From Acidobacteriota bacterium (GTDB taxonomy: Bacteria > Acidobacteriota > Terriglobia > Terriglobales > Acidobacteriaceae), in the NCBI GenBank assembly GCA_016196065.1, contig JACPYL010000012.1, forward strand, positions 744,001 to 808,000: a stretch of 64,000 nucleotides of DNA. The letters are read 5' to 3'. The translations under genes were made by a program, and so were the position numbers. Shown piece after piece: positions 1 to 8,136 of this stretch. Below the pieces are notes generated by a model. It did no database searches. It had not been told where the DNA came from and saw only the letters and a program-made list of their open reading frames with translations. Numbering within the stretch: the stretch's first letter is position 1; each line of letters starts with the position of its first letter.

Positions 1-238
1 GTTGCTTGCGAATCCGGTCCGCGTCCGCTACCCGTTCTGGAAAAGGCGGGAAAGCGTATACAACATCCACGGCGGCTTCGAACAGCTCAACGATTCGTTC
101 ATCAGTGATGTTGAACGAACGAGCGCGGCTAGCGGCTCTATAGAGGAGACGATCTAACTCCTCATCCACAGCGCATTCGTTACAAGAAAAGTTAGGCATG
201 TCAGACGGACGTTCTTCACAAAAGGGACAGATTGGCAA
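1..238 (-). CDS. Small zinc-ribbon protein, C-terminus outside window
   Basis: The reading frame starts at a TTG preceded by a strong AAAGGAGG ribosome site six bases upstream and stays open to the window edge (79 codons visible). The N-terminus reads CPFC near residues 4-7, followed by a CNEC pair near residues 19-22, so one zinc-ribbon knuckle is likely. The rest is helical and charged, with no recognised domain. It is the leftmost visible gene of the mobile element and is transcribed like the repeat protein next to it. Function is unknown; a DNA- or RNA-binding accessory role is only a guess from the zinc ribbon. Confidence 0.6.
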   Translation of the reverse strand, partial: MPICPFCEERPSDMPNFSCNECAVDEELDRLLYRAASRARSFNITDERIVELFEAAVDVVYAFPPFPERVADADRIRKQ

Positions 239-519
239 TTGAATCCTCCTTTAGAGCGCCGTCGCGACGATGGATTCGGAGCGCGAGCGGGCGCAATACG
301 GCCTAGTTTTTTGGGGTTTTTGGCGTAGCAGGTAGTCCGCTATGACCAGTTGAATCGGGACGAGCAGCGCCAGACTCTGGAGAACTGCGTTCTGGCTTGA
401 GCGGTATAGGCTCCCGTAGGAAGCTCAGTGACCAGTTACAGATTGTCACACGAACTTACTCACGTCAATGACAAAGATTGTCAAGGTCGAAGCAAAGGAC
501 GGTGGTGACTTAGAGCCGC

Positions 520-954
520 CTAAAAACCCAGTTGTCTACAAAGCGCCAGAAGATTGGTCATTCCTCGTTCCGCCAGATAGTTGAGCAAAGCTTCTCTGGG
601 AGGTTGATTGCTGCGATAGGGAGTGCTGCTCGGACCTGTATAGCGACCGCCTCCCGGTCCCGTGTAGAGCCCACCGCCCGGTCCCGTATACAGTCCTCCA
701 CCTGGTCCTGTGTACATACCGCCTCCAGGCCCAGTGTAGAGTCCTCCACCGGGCCCAGTGTAAAGACCTCCGCCCGGACCCGTGTACATACCGCCTCCGG
801 GTCCGCTATACATTCCACCGCCCGGACCTGAGTACGCTCCACCACCGGGACCGGTGTACATTCCACCGCCCGGACCTGTATACAAGCCTCCGCCCGGTCC
901 AGTGTAAAAATCGCGCGGCCAAGTACCTTCTTCATCCTCATTCCTATTACGCAT
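520..954 (-). CDS. Glycine-rich octapeptide-repeat protein (Y-T/S-G-P-G-G-G-x)11
   Basis: A 144-residue protein. A short charged N-terminus is followed from residue 17 by eleven perfect or near-perfect octapeptides of the form Y-(T/S)-G-P-G-G-G-(L/M/A/R) plus a partial twelfth unit. A non-repetitive C-terminal tail of about 40 residues looks alpha-helical (ALLNYLAERGMTNLLALCRQ). The ATG has a GAGGAG site nine bases upstream; a TTG two codons earlier is possible. There is no signal peptide and no cysteine in the repeat. The regular glycine/tyrosine register suggests a beta-structured or assembling repeat; function is unknown. The codons of successive repeats differ at third positions, so the amino acid pattern appears to be under selection. 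Confidence 0.7.
   Translation of the reverse strand: MRNRNEDEEGTWPRDFYTGPGGGLYTGPGGGMYTGPGGGAYSGPGGGMYSGPGGGMYTGPGGGLYTGPGGGLYTGPGGGMYTGPGGGLYTGPGGGLYTGPGGGRYTGPSSTPYRSNQPPREALLNYLAERGMTNLLALCRQLGF
643..906 (-). repeat. Eleven tandem 24-bp coding repeats
   Basis: Eleven contiguous 24-base units encode the octapeptides of the glycine-rich protein. Units share the GGACC(T/G)GGCGG-type core but differ at synonymous sites. They are coding tandem repeats and not a CRISPR, since there are no unique spacers. Confidence 0.9.
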
Positions 955-1093
955 ATACAAACACTCCTCAGCTTGTTATGATAACACAGCGGCGAACAAA
1001 TGCCGAAAGACTGTGGCGGTCACTTAACAACACTTACTGATGACCTTCACAATTCCTGACGTGGGTACGCGCCAATATGTTCTGGTCAATTGA

Positions 1094-2248
1094 GTGACTG
1101 ACGAATTCAAAGAGATTGCCCATAGCGGCGGTCGCCTCACTATCCGTATAGGAACGGACGACAAGAATCGACGAGGCTACCAGTTAAGTTGGCATCACGA
1201 ACGGCCTGTGGCAGCAGGCATCTTTGCCGTGTACGCTCTTCCCCAAGGAGTCGCGGTTGGACAAATGGATCTCGGAGGAATTGGATCTGTCCCTAATCCG
1301 CCTCCCGTTCGAGGGTGTTTTCAAGTCTTCATTGGCTCGGACAGCGAGGGGAGATACGGTCACGAATGCCCCCTCTGCCAAGGCTACTGGAGAGATCGAG
1401 CGGGAACTCACTTCTGTCCGTATTGCGGTGTCCGTCAAGAAGTACACAACTTTTTGACAAAAGCGCAGAGGTCATACGTTGAGCAATACTGCGCAAAGAT
1501 GCGGGAAGTTCTGGAAGCTGACGTGGACGGAGACTATGTAATTGACATGGACGCGGTTGCGGATGCCGCTGGGAAGGACGGAGAGAAGCCGCCTTTCTAC
1601 TACACCGAGGAGAGCCAACAAAACAAATTCGACTGCAATGCTTGCGGCGCTTTCAACGACATTCTCGGCAAATTTGGATACTGTTCGCGTTGCGGTACGA
1701 GGAACGATCTACAAGAACTAGGCGACAAGATCATTCCCGCGCTACGTGAGCGGATCAATTCCGGCACCGGAGCCTTTGAGACGTGCGTCAAAGAAGTCGT
1801 CGCAGCGTTCGACTCGTTTGTTGGTCAATATGCAGCGCAACTCGTGAATCTTGTTCCACTGACGCCGGGTCGCAGGAACAGACTGACAGAACGACGGTTC
1901 CACAATTTAGAAAACGTCGCAGCGGACATTAAAGAGATATTTGATATTGACATACTCGACGGGATCGACGCTGCCGATCTAGCGTTTGCCAAGCTGATGT
2001 TTCAGAGGAGGCACGTATATGAGCACCGAGGCGGCGAAGCTGACGAAAAGTACATAGCCGATAGCGGCGACACCTCAGTTCGTCCTAAGCAAGCACTCCG
2101 CGAGACGCAAGAGTCAGCCCATCGAATTGCTGGGCTAGTATTGAAGATGGCGCGGAATCTCCATGCTGGCTTCCATAACATTCTCCCTCCAGACGACGGT
2201 CCAATTAAGCAGTATCAGCGATGGAAGAACCCGACCGGGCTCGCCTAA
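1094..2248 (+). CDS. Double zinc-ribbon protein with HEPN-type R-x4-H motif
   Basis: 384 residues, GTG start, no clear ribosome site. Two four-cysteine zinc ribbons are visible: C92/C95 with C108/C111, and C181/C184 with C197/C200. The helical C-terminal third contains R306-HVYE-H311, which fits the R-x4-6-H catalytic motif of HEPN ribonucleases, followed by an acidic/GD-containing segment typical of the HEPN region in proteins of unknown function. HEPN proteins are commonly metal-independent RNases of toxin, abortive-infection and CRISPR systems (established for the superfamily). Here an RNase or nucleotide-handling defence role on the mobile element is an inference. It stands alone between the repeat protein and the candidate origin. 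Confidence 0.65.
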   Translation: MTDEFKEIAHSGGRLTIRIGTDDKNRRGYQLSWHHERPVAAGIFAVYALPQGVAVGQMDLGGIGSVPNPPPVRGCFQVFIGSDSEGRYGHECPLCQGYWRDRAGTHFCPYCGVRQEVHNFLTKAQRSYVEQYCAKMREVLEADVDGDYVIDMDAVADAAGKDGEKPPFYYTEESQQNKFDCNACGAFNDILGKFGYCSRCGTRNDLQELGDKIIPALRERINSGTGAFETCVKEVVAAFDSFVGQYAAQLVNLVPLTPGRRNRLTERRFHNLENVAADIKEIFDIDILDGIDAADLAFAKLMFQRRHVYEHRGGEADEKYIADSGDTSVRPKQALRETQESAHRIAGLVLKMARNLHAGFHNILPPDDGPIKQYQRWKNPTGLA

Positions 2249-2272
2249 AACGGTTCCCTGAACCGCCGCTGA

Positions 2273-2389
2273 ATGCAGGTTTACTTTGTTAGCGAGCAGA
2301 ACGCGGGCCTAAAGCGCGGACCGATTGACTCGGTGACTGGTGATCGGCGACGCCTCGCAATTATTGACGGCGGTCAATACATCTGGTGA
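2273..2389 (+). CDS. Possible 38-residue protein
   Basis: A short open frame, MQVYFVSEQN... ending ...IIDGGQYIW, lies directly behind the HEPN-motif gene. Its composition is protein-like, but there is no ribosome site, and it is too short to judge from one sequence. The rest of the 660-base gap to the next gene has no credible frame; it holds the inverted and direct repeats described separately. Confidence 0.25.
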   Translation: MQVYFVSEQNAGLKRGPIDSVTGDRRRLAIIDGGQYIW

Positions 2390-2731
2390 CTGGTGAATGG
2401 CTCCGGCGTGCCGAGTGAGAGCGTCCGGGCGCGGAAAAGCGGGAATCGTTGCTGCATATACTGATCGTTGTCAATGCAGTCCCCGCCATTCGTCCCGGCT
2501 CCTTGGGGCTACTCGGTTTCCCAGCGTTTCCATTTGGGGAGACTTAGCTAACCTCCAGAATCTTCTATATTTAGAGAAAAAGGCTCCCAAGTTTTCCTAA
2601 TGTACGCATACCGGGGTATTTTTAACTTTCTAAATAAGAATATAAGAAGTCCATTTTGGGAGCCTTTGGGAGCCTCGTATTTCGGACGATCTACCTCCCC
2701 ACCTTGCACCACGCACTAGTCGCCGATCACC
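2339..2731. other. Candidate replication origin with iteron-like repeats
   Basis: A 13-bp perfect inverted repeat (GGTGATCGGCGAC at 2339-2351, its complement at 2719-2731) encloses an AT-rich stretch at about 2550-2660. Within it the decamer TTGGGAGCCT occurs twice in tandem (2656-2665, 2666-2675) and once inverted (2581-2590). AT-rich DNA beside short iterated sites, just upstream of a helicase gene, is the layout of many phage and plasmid origins. Whether it functions as an origin is an inference; the repeats could also be operators or a hairpin (10-bp stem). Confidence 0.4.
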
Positions 2732-2912
2732 ACGAAGCGCTGGTTTATTCAGCGAAAATAATCGTAGCTTTGTAACATGGTTTCCGGAGATAATTAACCG
2801 TTCACTGGGCTCCTTCGGGGTCTATAACGCCTAAGCCGGAAAGTTCCCCGGCGCTCGGCTCGTTCCAGAGCCACCAAGCGGCGCTATCCCAAATTGTTTG
2901 TAAAGGACCCAG

Positions 2913-3245
2913 ATGCCAGACGTTATTGCTCGTTTCCGCTCAGACTCCCGTCGTATCTCACCACCCAAGATTGACGCCTCCGTCCCGAAGTACGCGACGG
3001 CACAGCTCAACTTCGCCAGCTACCTGATTGCTCTGAACCTTCTCCAGTACCAACGCGCATACCTCAGCGCGGACTCTCGCAGCGTCACCTTCGAGTTCAC
3101 GGACCCGGACGGACTGTCGTCTCTCTACTTGAGCCGGTTCAACGCCTCGATTGGCGAATGTAACGCGAGAGTGTTGCTGGAAGTTCGCAATTACCTGCTG
3201 AGCGAAGCCAAGCGCGTTCAATCGAAGGTGGCCAAAAGTGACTAA
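2913..3245 (+). CDS. DUF5659-like small protein
   Basis: 110 residues. The pattern (alternating residues around LNFASYLIALNLL, then VTFEFTDPDGLSSLYLSRFN, then a helical NYLLSEAKRV end) resembles the DUF5659 family found in phage and bacterial genomes, judged by eye. It overlaps the helicase gene by eight bases in another frame, so the two are probably co-translated. Its position between the candidate origin and the helicase suggests a replication accessory role, which is an inference. Confidence 0.6.
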   Translation: MPDVIARFRSDSRRISPPKIDASVPKYATAQLNFASYLIALNLLQYQRAYLSADSRSVTFEFTDPDGLSSLYLSRFNASIGECNARVLLEVRNYLLSEAKRVQSKVAKSD

Positions 3246-4617
3246 CTTCGAGCGCGCAAGAGATCAAGCCATCGTTGAGTTGAACAAAGAGGTCGCCATC
3301 AACGACCGAGGCGTCATGTTCAATATCGTTACCCGCGAAGTCATGTCCAGCGCCACGTTCCGGACTTCCTTCGCTCACCGCACGTTCGCCGTGGGTGACA
3401 AGACCTATCGCACCATTGACCATTGGCTGGAGTCGCCGCACCGTCGCGAATATAAGGAGTTGGTGTACGAGCCGCAGACCACCGCGAACGCCTTCAATCT
3501 CTATCCCGGCTGGGGAGCGAAGTCGAAAAAGGGTGACATCAAGCCGTGGGTCCGCTTGATGGACTCTATCTATGGCGCGGGCACGCCGGAGCGGAAATTC
3601 GCCGAACAATGGAACGGCTACCCCATCAAGCATCCGGGCACGAAGCTGAACACGGCGCGGCTCGTCATGTCCGCAGCCTACGGCACCGGGAAGACGAGCG
3701 AGACTTACGCGCTGGCTCGCGTCTACGGCAAAGAGAACGCCGTGGAGAACCTCACGCAAGACGAACTGGGCTCCCAGTTCAATCCGTGGGCTGACCGCAA
3801 ACAACTGATCGTCGTACAGGAGTGCTTGATTACGCGCTCGAATCTTCTGAACAAGATGAAGACGCTGATCACTCACGACTCCGTGACGATCAATCGCAAG
3901 AATCAGCCTTCGTACTCGATTGGAACTTGCGCCAACTACATCTTCCAGTCGAACTATCCGAACGCCATGCGGCTTCCCAGCGGCGAGCGCCGGATTCACG
4001 TGTTCGAAATGGAAGGCGAAGGTTACAAGAATGATCCTGCGTTCTGGGAGGAGTTTTATACGTGGTCGGACTCAGAGGAAGGACCGGCAGCGTTGCGGTG
4101 GCACTTCGAACATCTGGACTACTCCGGCTTCAATCCCTTCGCAGCAGCTCCGCTAACCGCAGCCAAGTGCGACATGATCGAGGCGACCGCTTCAACAACC
4201 GAACTTTGGTGTGCCCAACTCAAGGCTGATCCGACTGCGACGCTGGGTGGGGAGTTCGAGTTGGCTACCACCACGGACCTACTACGTAAGGCGCGGAAGG
4301 CGCTCAACAATAAAAACCTGACCGTGTCGGAACTCCGCGCCGCTCTGAAGTCCGCTGGAATCCGAAAAGCCATACCAGAGAAGATGAATCTCGATCAGCC
4401 GGACGGTGACGATCTGGACCCTTGGGGCAGACCCAAAAAGAGGAAGCGAATCGAACAGGTCAAGTTTGAAGGTGAGAATCACACGTTCTGGGTGTTAAAG
4501 GGTAACGCCGCGTACACACCAGCCGCGATTCGGGAGCGGTATCAGCGTATCTATCGGCTGAAGGAGTTGAAGAAGCCGGACGGCGAGTGGATACAGACAG
4601 ATCAGGAGGCGAGATGA
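3238..4617 (+). CDS. Phage-type SF3 helicase (DUF5906-like)
   Basis: 459 residues, GTG start inside the preceding gene. The ATPase core shows Walker A GTGKT at 149-153, LIVVQE at 190-195 in the Walker B place (the usual D of DE is Q), a sensor SN at 238-239 and an ERR arginine-finger motif at 250-252. This order matches the helicase half of primase-helicases such as DUF5906 proteins of phages and plasmids. No primase-polymerase domain precedes it; the 140-residue N-terminus is not recognised. It should unwind the element's DNA for replication. The stop codon overlaps the next start (ATGA), coupling it to the terminase genes, which is unusual since replication and packaging genes are normally separate operons. 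Confidence 0.8.
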   Translation: MTNFERARDQAIVELNKEVAINDRGVMFNIVTREVMSSATFRTSFAHRTFAVGDKTYRTIDHWLESPHRREYKELVYEPQTTANAFNLYPGWGAKSKKGDIKPWVRLMDSIYGAGTPERKFAEQWNGYPIKHPGTKLNTARLVMSAAYGTGKTSETYALARVYGKENAVENLTQDELGSQFNPWADRKQLIVVQECLITRSNLLNKMKTLITHDSVTINRKNQPSYSIGTCANYIFQSNYPNAMRLPSGERRIHVFEMEGEGYKNDPAFWEEFYTWSDSEEGPAALRWHFEHLDYSGFNPFAAAPLTAAKCDMIEATASTTELWCAQLKADPTATLGGEFELATTTDLLRKARKALNNKNLTVSELRAALKSAGIRKAIPEKMNLDQPDGDDLDPWGRPKKRKRIEQVKFEGENHTFWVLKGNAAYTPAAIRERYQRIYRLKELKKPDGEWIQTDQEAR

Positions 4618-5132
4618 GACCACAGGACCGTGCAGCTACGAAGGCTCGAATGGCGGCCAAGAAGAAGCGTCTAACGACGCTGTGTATACGAGAAGGAAAG
4701 TCAATACGCGCCGCGTCCGCCATCCTCAAGCAGGAAGGCTTCGCCGTGGGCGCGAGCAAGACGCGCCTCGGAGCCGATCTACTCGCAATCAGCCGCGAGG
4801 CTCCCAAGGCGTTCGAGCGCGAACGGCAGACGGCATACGGGGAGTTGAAAACGCTCCAGAAGTTCGTTGCTGACGCGGACGATATGAACAGTAAGGAAAC
4901 CGTGGACAGCCTGCTGGCTATCCGGGACCGGATTAATCGCCTCCTCGGTCTGGACGCTCCGCAGAAGTCCGTCGTGGCGAACGTGGGATTGACTCCCGCG
5001 TATATCGAGATTGCGAAGGCGATGGCGGACGTAGCGCCGGAAGATCGTCTCAAGGTTCTCGCGTACATCCGGTCCCTCGTCAAGCCACTTGAGTTGACGG
5101 CGGATTGTTTTCCGCCAACGGAGGTTGAATGA
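4614..5132 (+). CDS. Candidate terminase small subunit
   Basis: 172 residues starting at an ATG with AGGAGG nearby, overlapping the helicase stop by four bases and ending four bases into the large terminase. The basic N-terminus with a helix-turn-helix-like stretch (REGKSIRAASAILKQEGFAVG) would recognise DNA; the middle is coiled-coil-like and the end helical. Size, coupling and position directly before the large subunit are those of small terminases, which bind the packaging site and load the large subunit. There is no clear sequence match by eye, so the call rests mostly on context. Confidence 0.6.
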   Translation: MRPQDRAATKARMAAKKKRLTTLCIREGKSIRAASAILKQEGFAVGASKTRLGADLLAISREAPKAFERERQTAYGELKTLQKFVADADDMNSKETVDSLLAIRDRINRLLGLDAPQKSVVANVGLTPAYIEIAKAMADVAPEDRLKVLAYIRSLVKPLELTADCFPPTEVE

Positions 5133-6661
5133 TCACGTTTCGGAAATTCTTTACGGCAACGAGTCCGGCGACGTTCGAACAGCCGTGGCACTTGAAGTTG
5201 ATCGGCTCGTATCTTGAAAAGGTAGAACGCCGGGAGATTCAGAATCTCGCCATCTTTACGCCTCCTCAGCACGGAAAGTCCACGACCGTGGCGGAGCGAT
5301 ACCCGGCGTATCACTTTGCGCGTGATCCGCTCAGTCACGTGCTGGTCTGCTCCTATTCGGACGATCTAGCCGTGCGCGCCTCCGCGAACTGTAAAACGAT
5401 TGTTCAAAGCGACTGGTGGCAGGAGACGTTCAACTATCCGGTCGGAAAGGCGACCGAGGCGCGTTGGATGTTCGTCGTGCCCGGTCAGGACGGTCGCTAT
5501 AGCTGCGTTGCTTCGGGTATCGCCGGAGGTATCACAGGCCATACGGCGGACCTATGCGTGATTGATGACGTTCTCCGAAACAGGATGGATGCGCTATCGC
5601 CTACGATTCGAGAAAACATCTGGCAGAACTTTACATCTTCGGTTGAAAGCAGGTTGCCCAAGAATGGCCGCATAGTGATGATCACGACCCGCTGGCACGC
5701 GGACGATCTGGCCGGCAGGATTCTGACGCGGGCGAAGGAGAACAAGAAGGCTTCGCAGTGGACCGTCCTCGTTCTCCCGGCGACGAACGATTCCGGCGAG
5801 GAGGCTTACGTGCTGGACACGCGGACCGGTGAGCAGAAGTTCCTAGCGAAGTACGACGCGCTTTGGCCGTCGCGCTTCCCTCGCGACATTCTGGACCAGC
5901 GCCGCGCTGATCTGGGCGAAGGTATCTGGAGCGCGTTGTACGCCTGTCGCCCGTCGATGGGCACTGACATTCTCTTTCCTGTCGAATCTTGGGGCACGTA
6001 CAAAGGCATCGAGGAGGACCAGCTTAGTCTTGTCGTAACCGCTTGGGACTGCGCAAGCAAGACCGGGAACGGCAACGATTATTCCGCCAACGTTGTTCTG
6101 GGGAGAATGAACGACGGTCGCATACTCGTCCTTGATGTCTGGAAAAGCAAAGTGGACTTCTCACAGCTGCCCGGAATCATCTTGGAGAGGTATCGCGCCG
6201 TGGCCGCTCGGTATCACACGGTTCCCGCGCTGGTGATCGAAGACGCGGCAGCCGGGACTCAAGCTATTCAGCTCTTTCAATCGGCCCACCCACTGATCCC
6301 GCTCGTCGTGGCGAAGCCCGGAGGAAAGTCCAAGATCGTTCGCGCTGAAGGCGTCACGGTCTTTACCCGGAGCGGAGTAGTGCTGCTCCCACAACAAGCC
6401 ATCTGGCGCGATTCGTTCGTAAACGAGTGCGCGGAGTTCCCGCTGGGTGTTCACGACGACGTGGTAGACGCCTTCGTGCACGGTTGTAAGGTGTTCGTAT
6501 CTTCCGGCGACTTCAAGTCAACCGAGTTCTTGCTCACGCCGGGCAGCACGCGACCATACACCAACGAAGATATCATCGCTGAATTTCTTGAAAATCAACC
6601 AGCCTTCGGGATATGTCTATCACCCGAACTAGACCGGGCTGACGAAGGAGACTTTGAATGA
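5129..6661 (+). CDS. terL: Phage terminase large subunit (packaging ATPase/nuclease)
   Basis: 510 residues, complete. The ATPase domain has Walker A PQHGKST at 46-52, Walker B CVIDD at 143-147 and a TTRWH coupling motif near 190. The RNase H-fold nuclease follows: AWDCASK near 310 with the following DYSANVVLG and ILVLDVW strands, VIEDAAAG near 371 and DDVVDAF near 446, giving the expected acidic triad. This is a Terminase_6-type motor that cuts and pumps DNA into a capsid. All key residues are present, so it may be active. Uniquely for a phage operon, no portal or capsid gene follows; instead come small unknown genes and the integration edge. Confidence 0.93.
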   Translation: MITFRKFFTATSPATFEQPWHLKLIGSYLEKVERREIQNLAIFTPPQHGKSTTVAERYPAYHFARDPLSHVLVCSYSDDLAVRASANCKTIVQSDWWQETFNYPVGKATEARWMFVVPGQDGRYSCVASGIAGGITGHTADLCVIDDVLRNRMDALSPTIRENIWQNFTSSVESRLPKNGRIVMITTRWHADDLAGRILTRAKENKKASQWTVLVLPATNDSGEEAYVLDTRTGEQKFLAKYDALWPSRFPRDILDQRRADLGEGIWSALYACRPSMGTDILFPVESWGTYKGIEEDQLSLVVTAWDCASKTGNGNDYSANVVLGRMNDGRILVLDVWKSKVDFSQLPGIILERYRAVAARYHTVPALVIEDAAAGTQAIQLFQSAHPLIPLVVAKPGGKSKIVRAEGVTVFTRSGVVLLPQQAIWRDSFVNECAEFPLGVHDDVVDAFVHGCKVFVSSGDFKSTEFLLTPGSTRPYTNEDIIAEFLENQPAFGICLSPELDRADEGDFE

Positions 6662-6933
6662 GCGGAGAAAACGACAAGATACTTCACGAAGTGCGGCTCG
6701 GTCTGATGCAGGCCAAGATCGCGTCGAAGCGCGAGGAGGCGAGGGAGCGTCGCCGGGAAGAAGAGATGCGCACGGAACTCGAATTGATGCTGGATGACCT
6801 CACGCAAAACGACGTTGACCTCAACTCGCCGGAGGGAATGGCGATTGCGGTGAAGTGTTGGGCGGTCAAGATGGCGCGACGGCGAGGCGCGGATTCCGGT
6901 GGACTTACTAACGGCGAGATTTTCTTAAGGTGA
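6658..6933 (+). CDS. Small charged helical protein, coupled to terminase
   Basis: 91 residues; its ATG overlaps the terminase stop (ATGA). The N-terminal half is a strongly charged helix (KREEARERRREEEMRTELE) likely to form a coiled coil; the C-terminal half is a short helical unit ending in NGEIFLR. No family recognised. The four-base overlap says it is made with the terminase; an adaptor, inhibitor or small packaging factor is possible but unproven. Confidence 0.65.
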   Translation: MSGENDKILHEVRLGLMQAKIASKREEARERRREEEMRTELELMLDDLTQNDVDLNSPEGMAIAVKCWAVKMARRRGADSGGLTNGEIFLR

Positions 6934-7056
6934 TTGCTTTACAACTTCGGATTTTCCCCGTAACTGGCACGAACCGTGTGTGATTCAGTTTTGAAGCTGT
7001 CATAGCTACAGATGAATTCCTAGCTATGCTTTAAGTAGGCGACCAGAGGAGGAACA

Positions 7057-7344
7057 ATGATCAAGTTGTTCGAGAAAAAAGGTCAACCCGGCGTTCTCTG
7101 CGATGCCGAAGGGAAGGTCTTGACTCCGGCAGATATCAAGCGGCTGGAAGAGTCCTCGCCGCTCGCAGAGTTCAACCGTCTCGCGGAAGGAACCGGCGTC
7201 AAGCCGGACGCGGATAAGGAACTTATCGACGCGTGGCAGGCTTACGGACTCTCTCCGGAAGCCGCTCGTATTGCTGCTGCGGTTCAATCGGAAACGCCCA
7301 AGACTGCTGACGACGTTGATTGGGCGAACGTCTTCGGAGCATAA
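7057..7344 (+). CDS. Unknown 95-residue element protein
   Basis: Starts at ATG with GAGGAGG seven bases upstream, after a 120-base gap that could hold its own promoter. The sequence has a small beta-hairpin-like start (KKGQPGVLCDAEGKVLTPADI), then helices (LAEFNRLAEGTGVKP..., DAWQAYGLSPEAARIAAAV) and an acidic end with a terminal DVDWANVFGA motif. No cysteine ligands, signal or membrane segment. Family not recognised. It heads a run of three closely spaced genes. Confidence 0.6.
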   Translation: MIKLFEKKGQPGVLCDAEGKVLTPADIKRLEESSPLAEFNRLAEGTGVKPDADKELIDAWQAYGLSPEAARIAAAVQSETPKTADDVDWANVFGA

Positions 7345-7347
7345 ACA

Positions 7348-7650
7348 ATGTTAGCGCCGTCTGTACGTGGGTGGGAGAACCGGCTCGAAGCGTATTACAA
7401 GACCTTCGCGCCTTACTTCGAGGGTCGCAGGAAGTCCGTCAAACAGCACGACGTGATTTGCTTCATTCGCGACTATCACTTCACTCCCGCTCAGGTTGTG
7501 ACGGCGACCGGCTACTCGCTCGACTTCATTCACGACACAATCCGTCGATTCGCCGCCAGATGTAACGTTCGACTCATTCAAGAACTCAAGGAGATCAACG
7601 ATGTATCAACAGAACATCACGCTACCCGTAGAGTCACTAAACGTCGATAA
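7348..7650 (+). CDS. Unknown 100-residue protein, possible HTH
   Basis: Begins three bases after the previous stop. Residues 45-70 (FTPAQVVTATGYSLDFIHDTIRRF) read like a helix-turn-helix, so DNA binding is possible. The last 17 codons overlap the next gene in another frame, and the C-terminal residues there are basic (ATRRVTKRR). Family not recognised. Confidence 0.5.
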   Translation: MLAPSVRGWENRLEAYYKTFAPYFEGRRKSVKQHDVICFIRDYHFTPAQVVTATGYSLDFIHDTIRRFAARCNVRLIQELKEINDVSTEHHATRRVTKRR

Positions 7651-8050
7651 GATCGCAGCCACCGTCCGCGAACTCGTCCCGGCCAACACTCAAGATCACA
7701 CAACGGCGGAAGAACTTCGGACGCAACTGCGCTCGCTCGTAGAGCGACGGGACTTCCACGACTCCCGCGCCGAACGGTACTCGCAGGAACTCGCTATCGT
7801 AGAGGGTACGCTGCGCAACACGAAGTCCGCGTTAGACGAGGCTCAGAAACTCGTCATCACCCGTCCCGCCTTGCGGCATCGAATCGCGGAACTCGAACAG
7901 AACAAGGAACGGCTCCGGGAGGAGATTACGGCGCTACAAGTCGCCGTCGAACGTCAGGCTGCTATCCGGGACTCCGCCATAAAAGCTATCGCGGAATTCG
8001 ATCATTCAAAATTGAAACGCCTGAGCGCTGAGGAAAAAGCGCTGGGCTAG
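7601..8050 (+). CDS. Coiled-coil protein of the mobile element
   Basis: 149 residues with an AAGGAG site before the ATG. From about residue 40 to 135 the sequence is an almost unbroken heptad-rich helix (LRSLVERRDFHDSRAERY..., LRHRIAELEQNKERLREEITALQ). No enzyme motif. Similar length and form are seen in phage scaffolding or structural adaptor proteins, but a coiled coil alone does not identify function. It is the last gene before a strong terminator. Confidence 0.6.
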   Translation: MYQQNITLPVESLNVDKIAATVRELVPANTQDHTTAEELRTQLRSLVERRDFHDSRAERYSQELAIVEGTLRNTKSALDEAQKLVITRPALRHRIAELEQNKERLREEITALQVAVERQAAIRDSAIKAIAEFDHSKLKRLSAEEKALG

Positions 8051-8103
8051 AGTCTCCCCGCTGTTGTGCGTTTTACCTCCAGTTCTTCGCAAAACAGCCG
8101 GAT

Positions 8104-8136
8104 AGCCGGGGTCTTGGGAGAGTCCCCGGCTTTTTG
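8104..8136 (+). terminator. Rho-independent terminator
   Basis: A perfect 8-bp stem, AGCCGGGG paired with CCCCGGCT, around a 12-base loop is followed by TTTT. It closes the 7057-8050 gene group. Confidence 0.85.

Noticed and set aside
468-584. Plus-strand frame of 38 codons (MTKIVKVEAKDGG...)
   Set aside because: No ribosome site and it overlaps the end of the octapeptide protein on the other strand; composition alone is not enough.
643-906. Possible CRISPR array
   Set aside because: Units are contiguous and coding, with no spacers.
532-941. Other long frames over the 24-bp repeat array
   Set aside because: Period-24 DNA keeps all frames open; only the minus-strand frame gives a regular peptide with a good ribosome site.
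2397-2600. 67-codon plus-strand frame
   Set aside because: Runs through the AT-rich repeat region, has no ribosome site and reads as low-quality protein.
4460-5338. 292-codon minus-strand frame
   Set aside because: Antisense to the helicase and terminase genes, which are clearly real.
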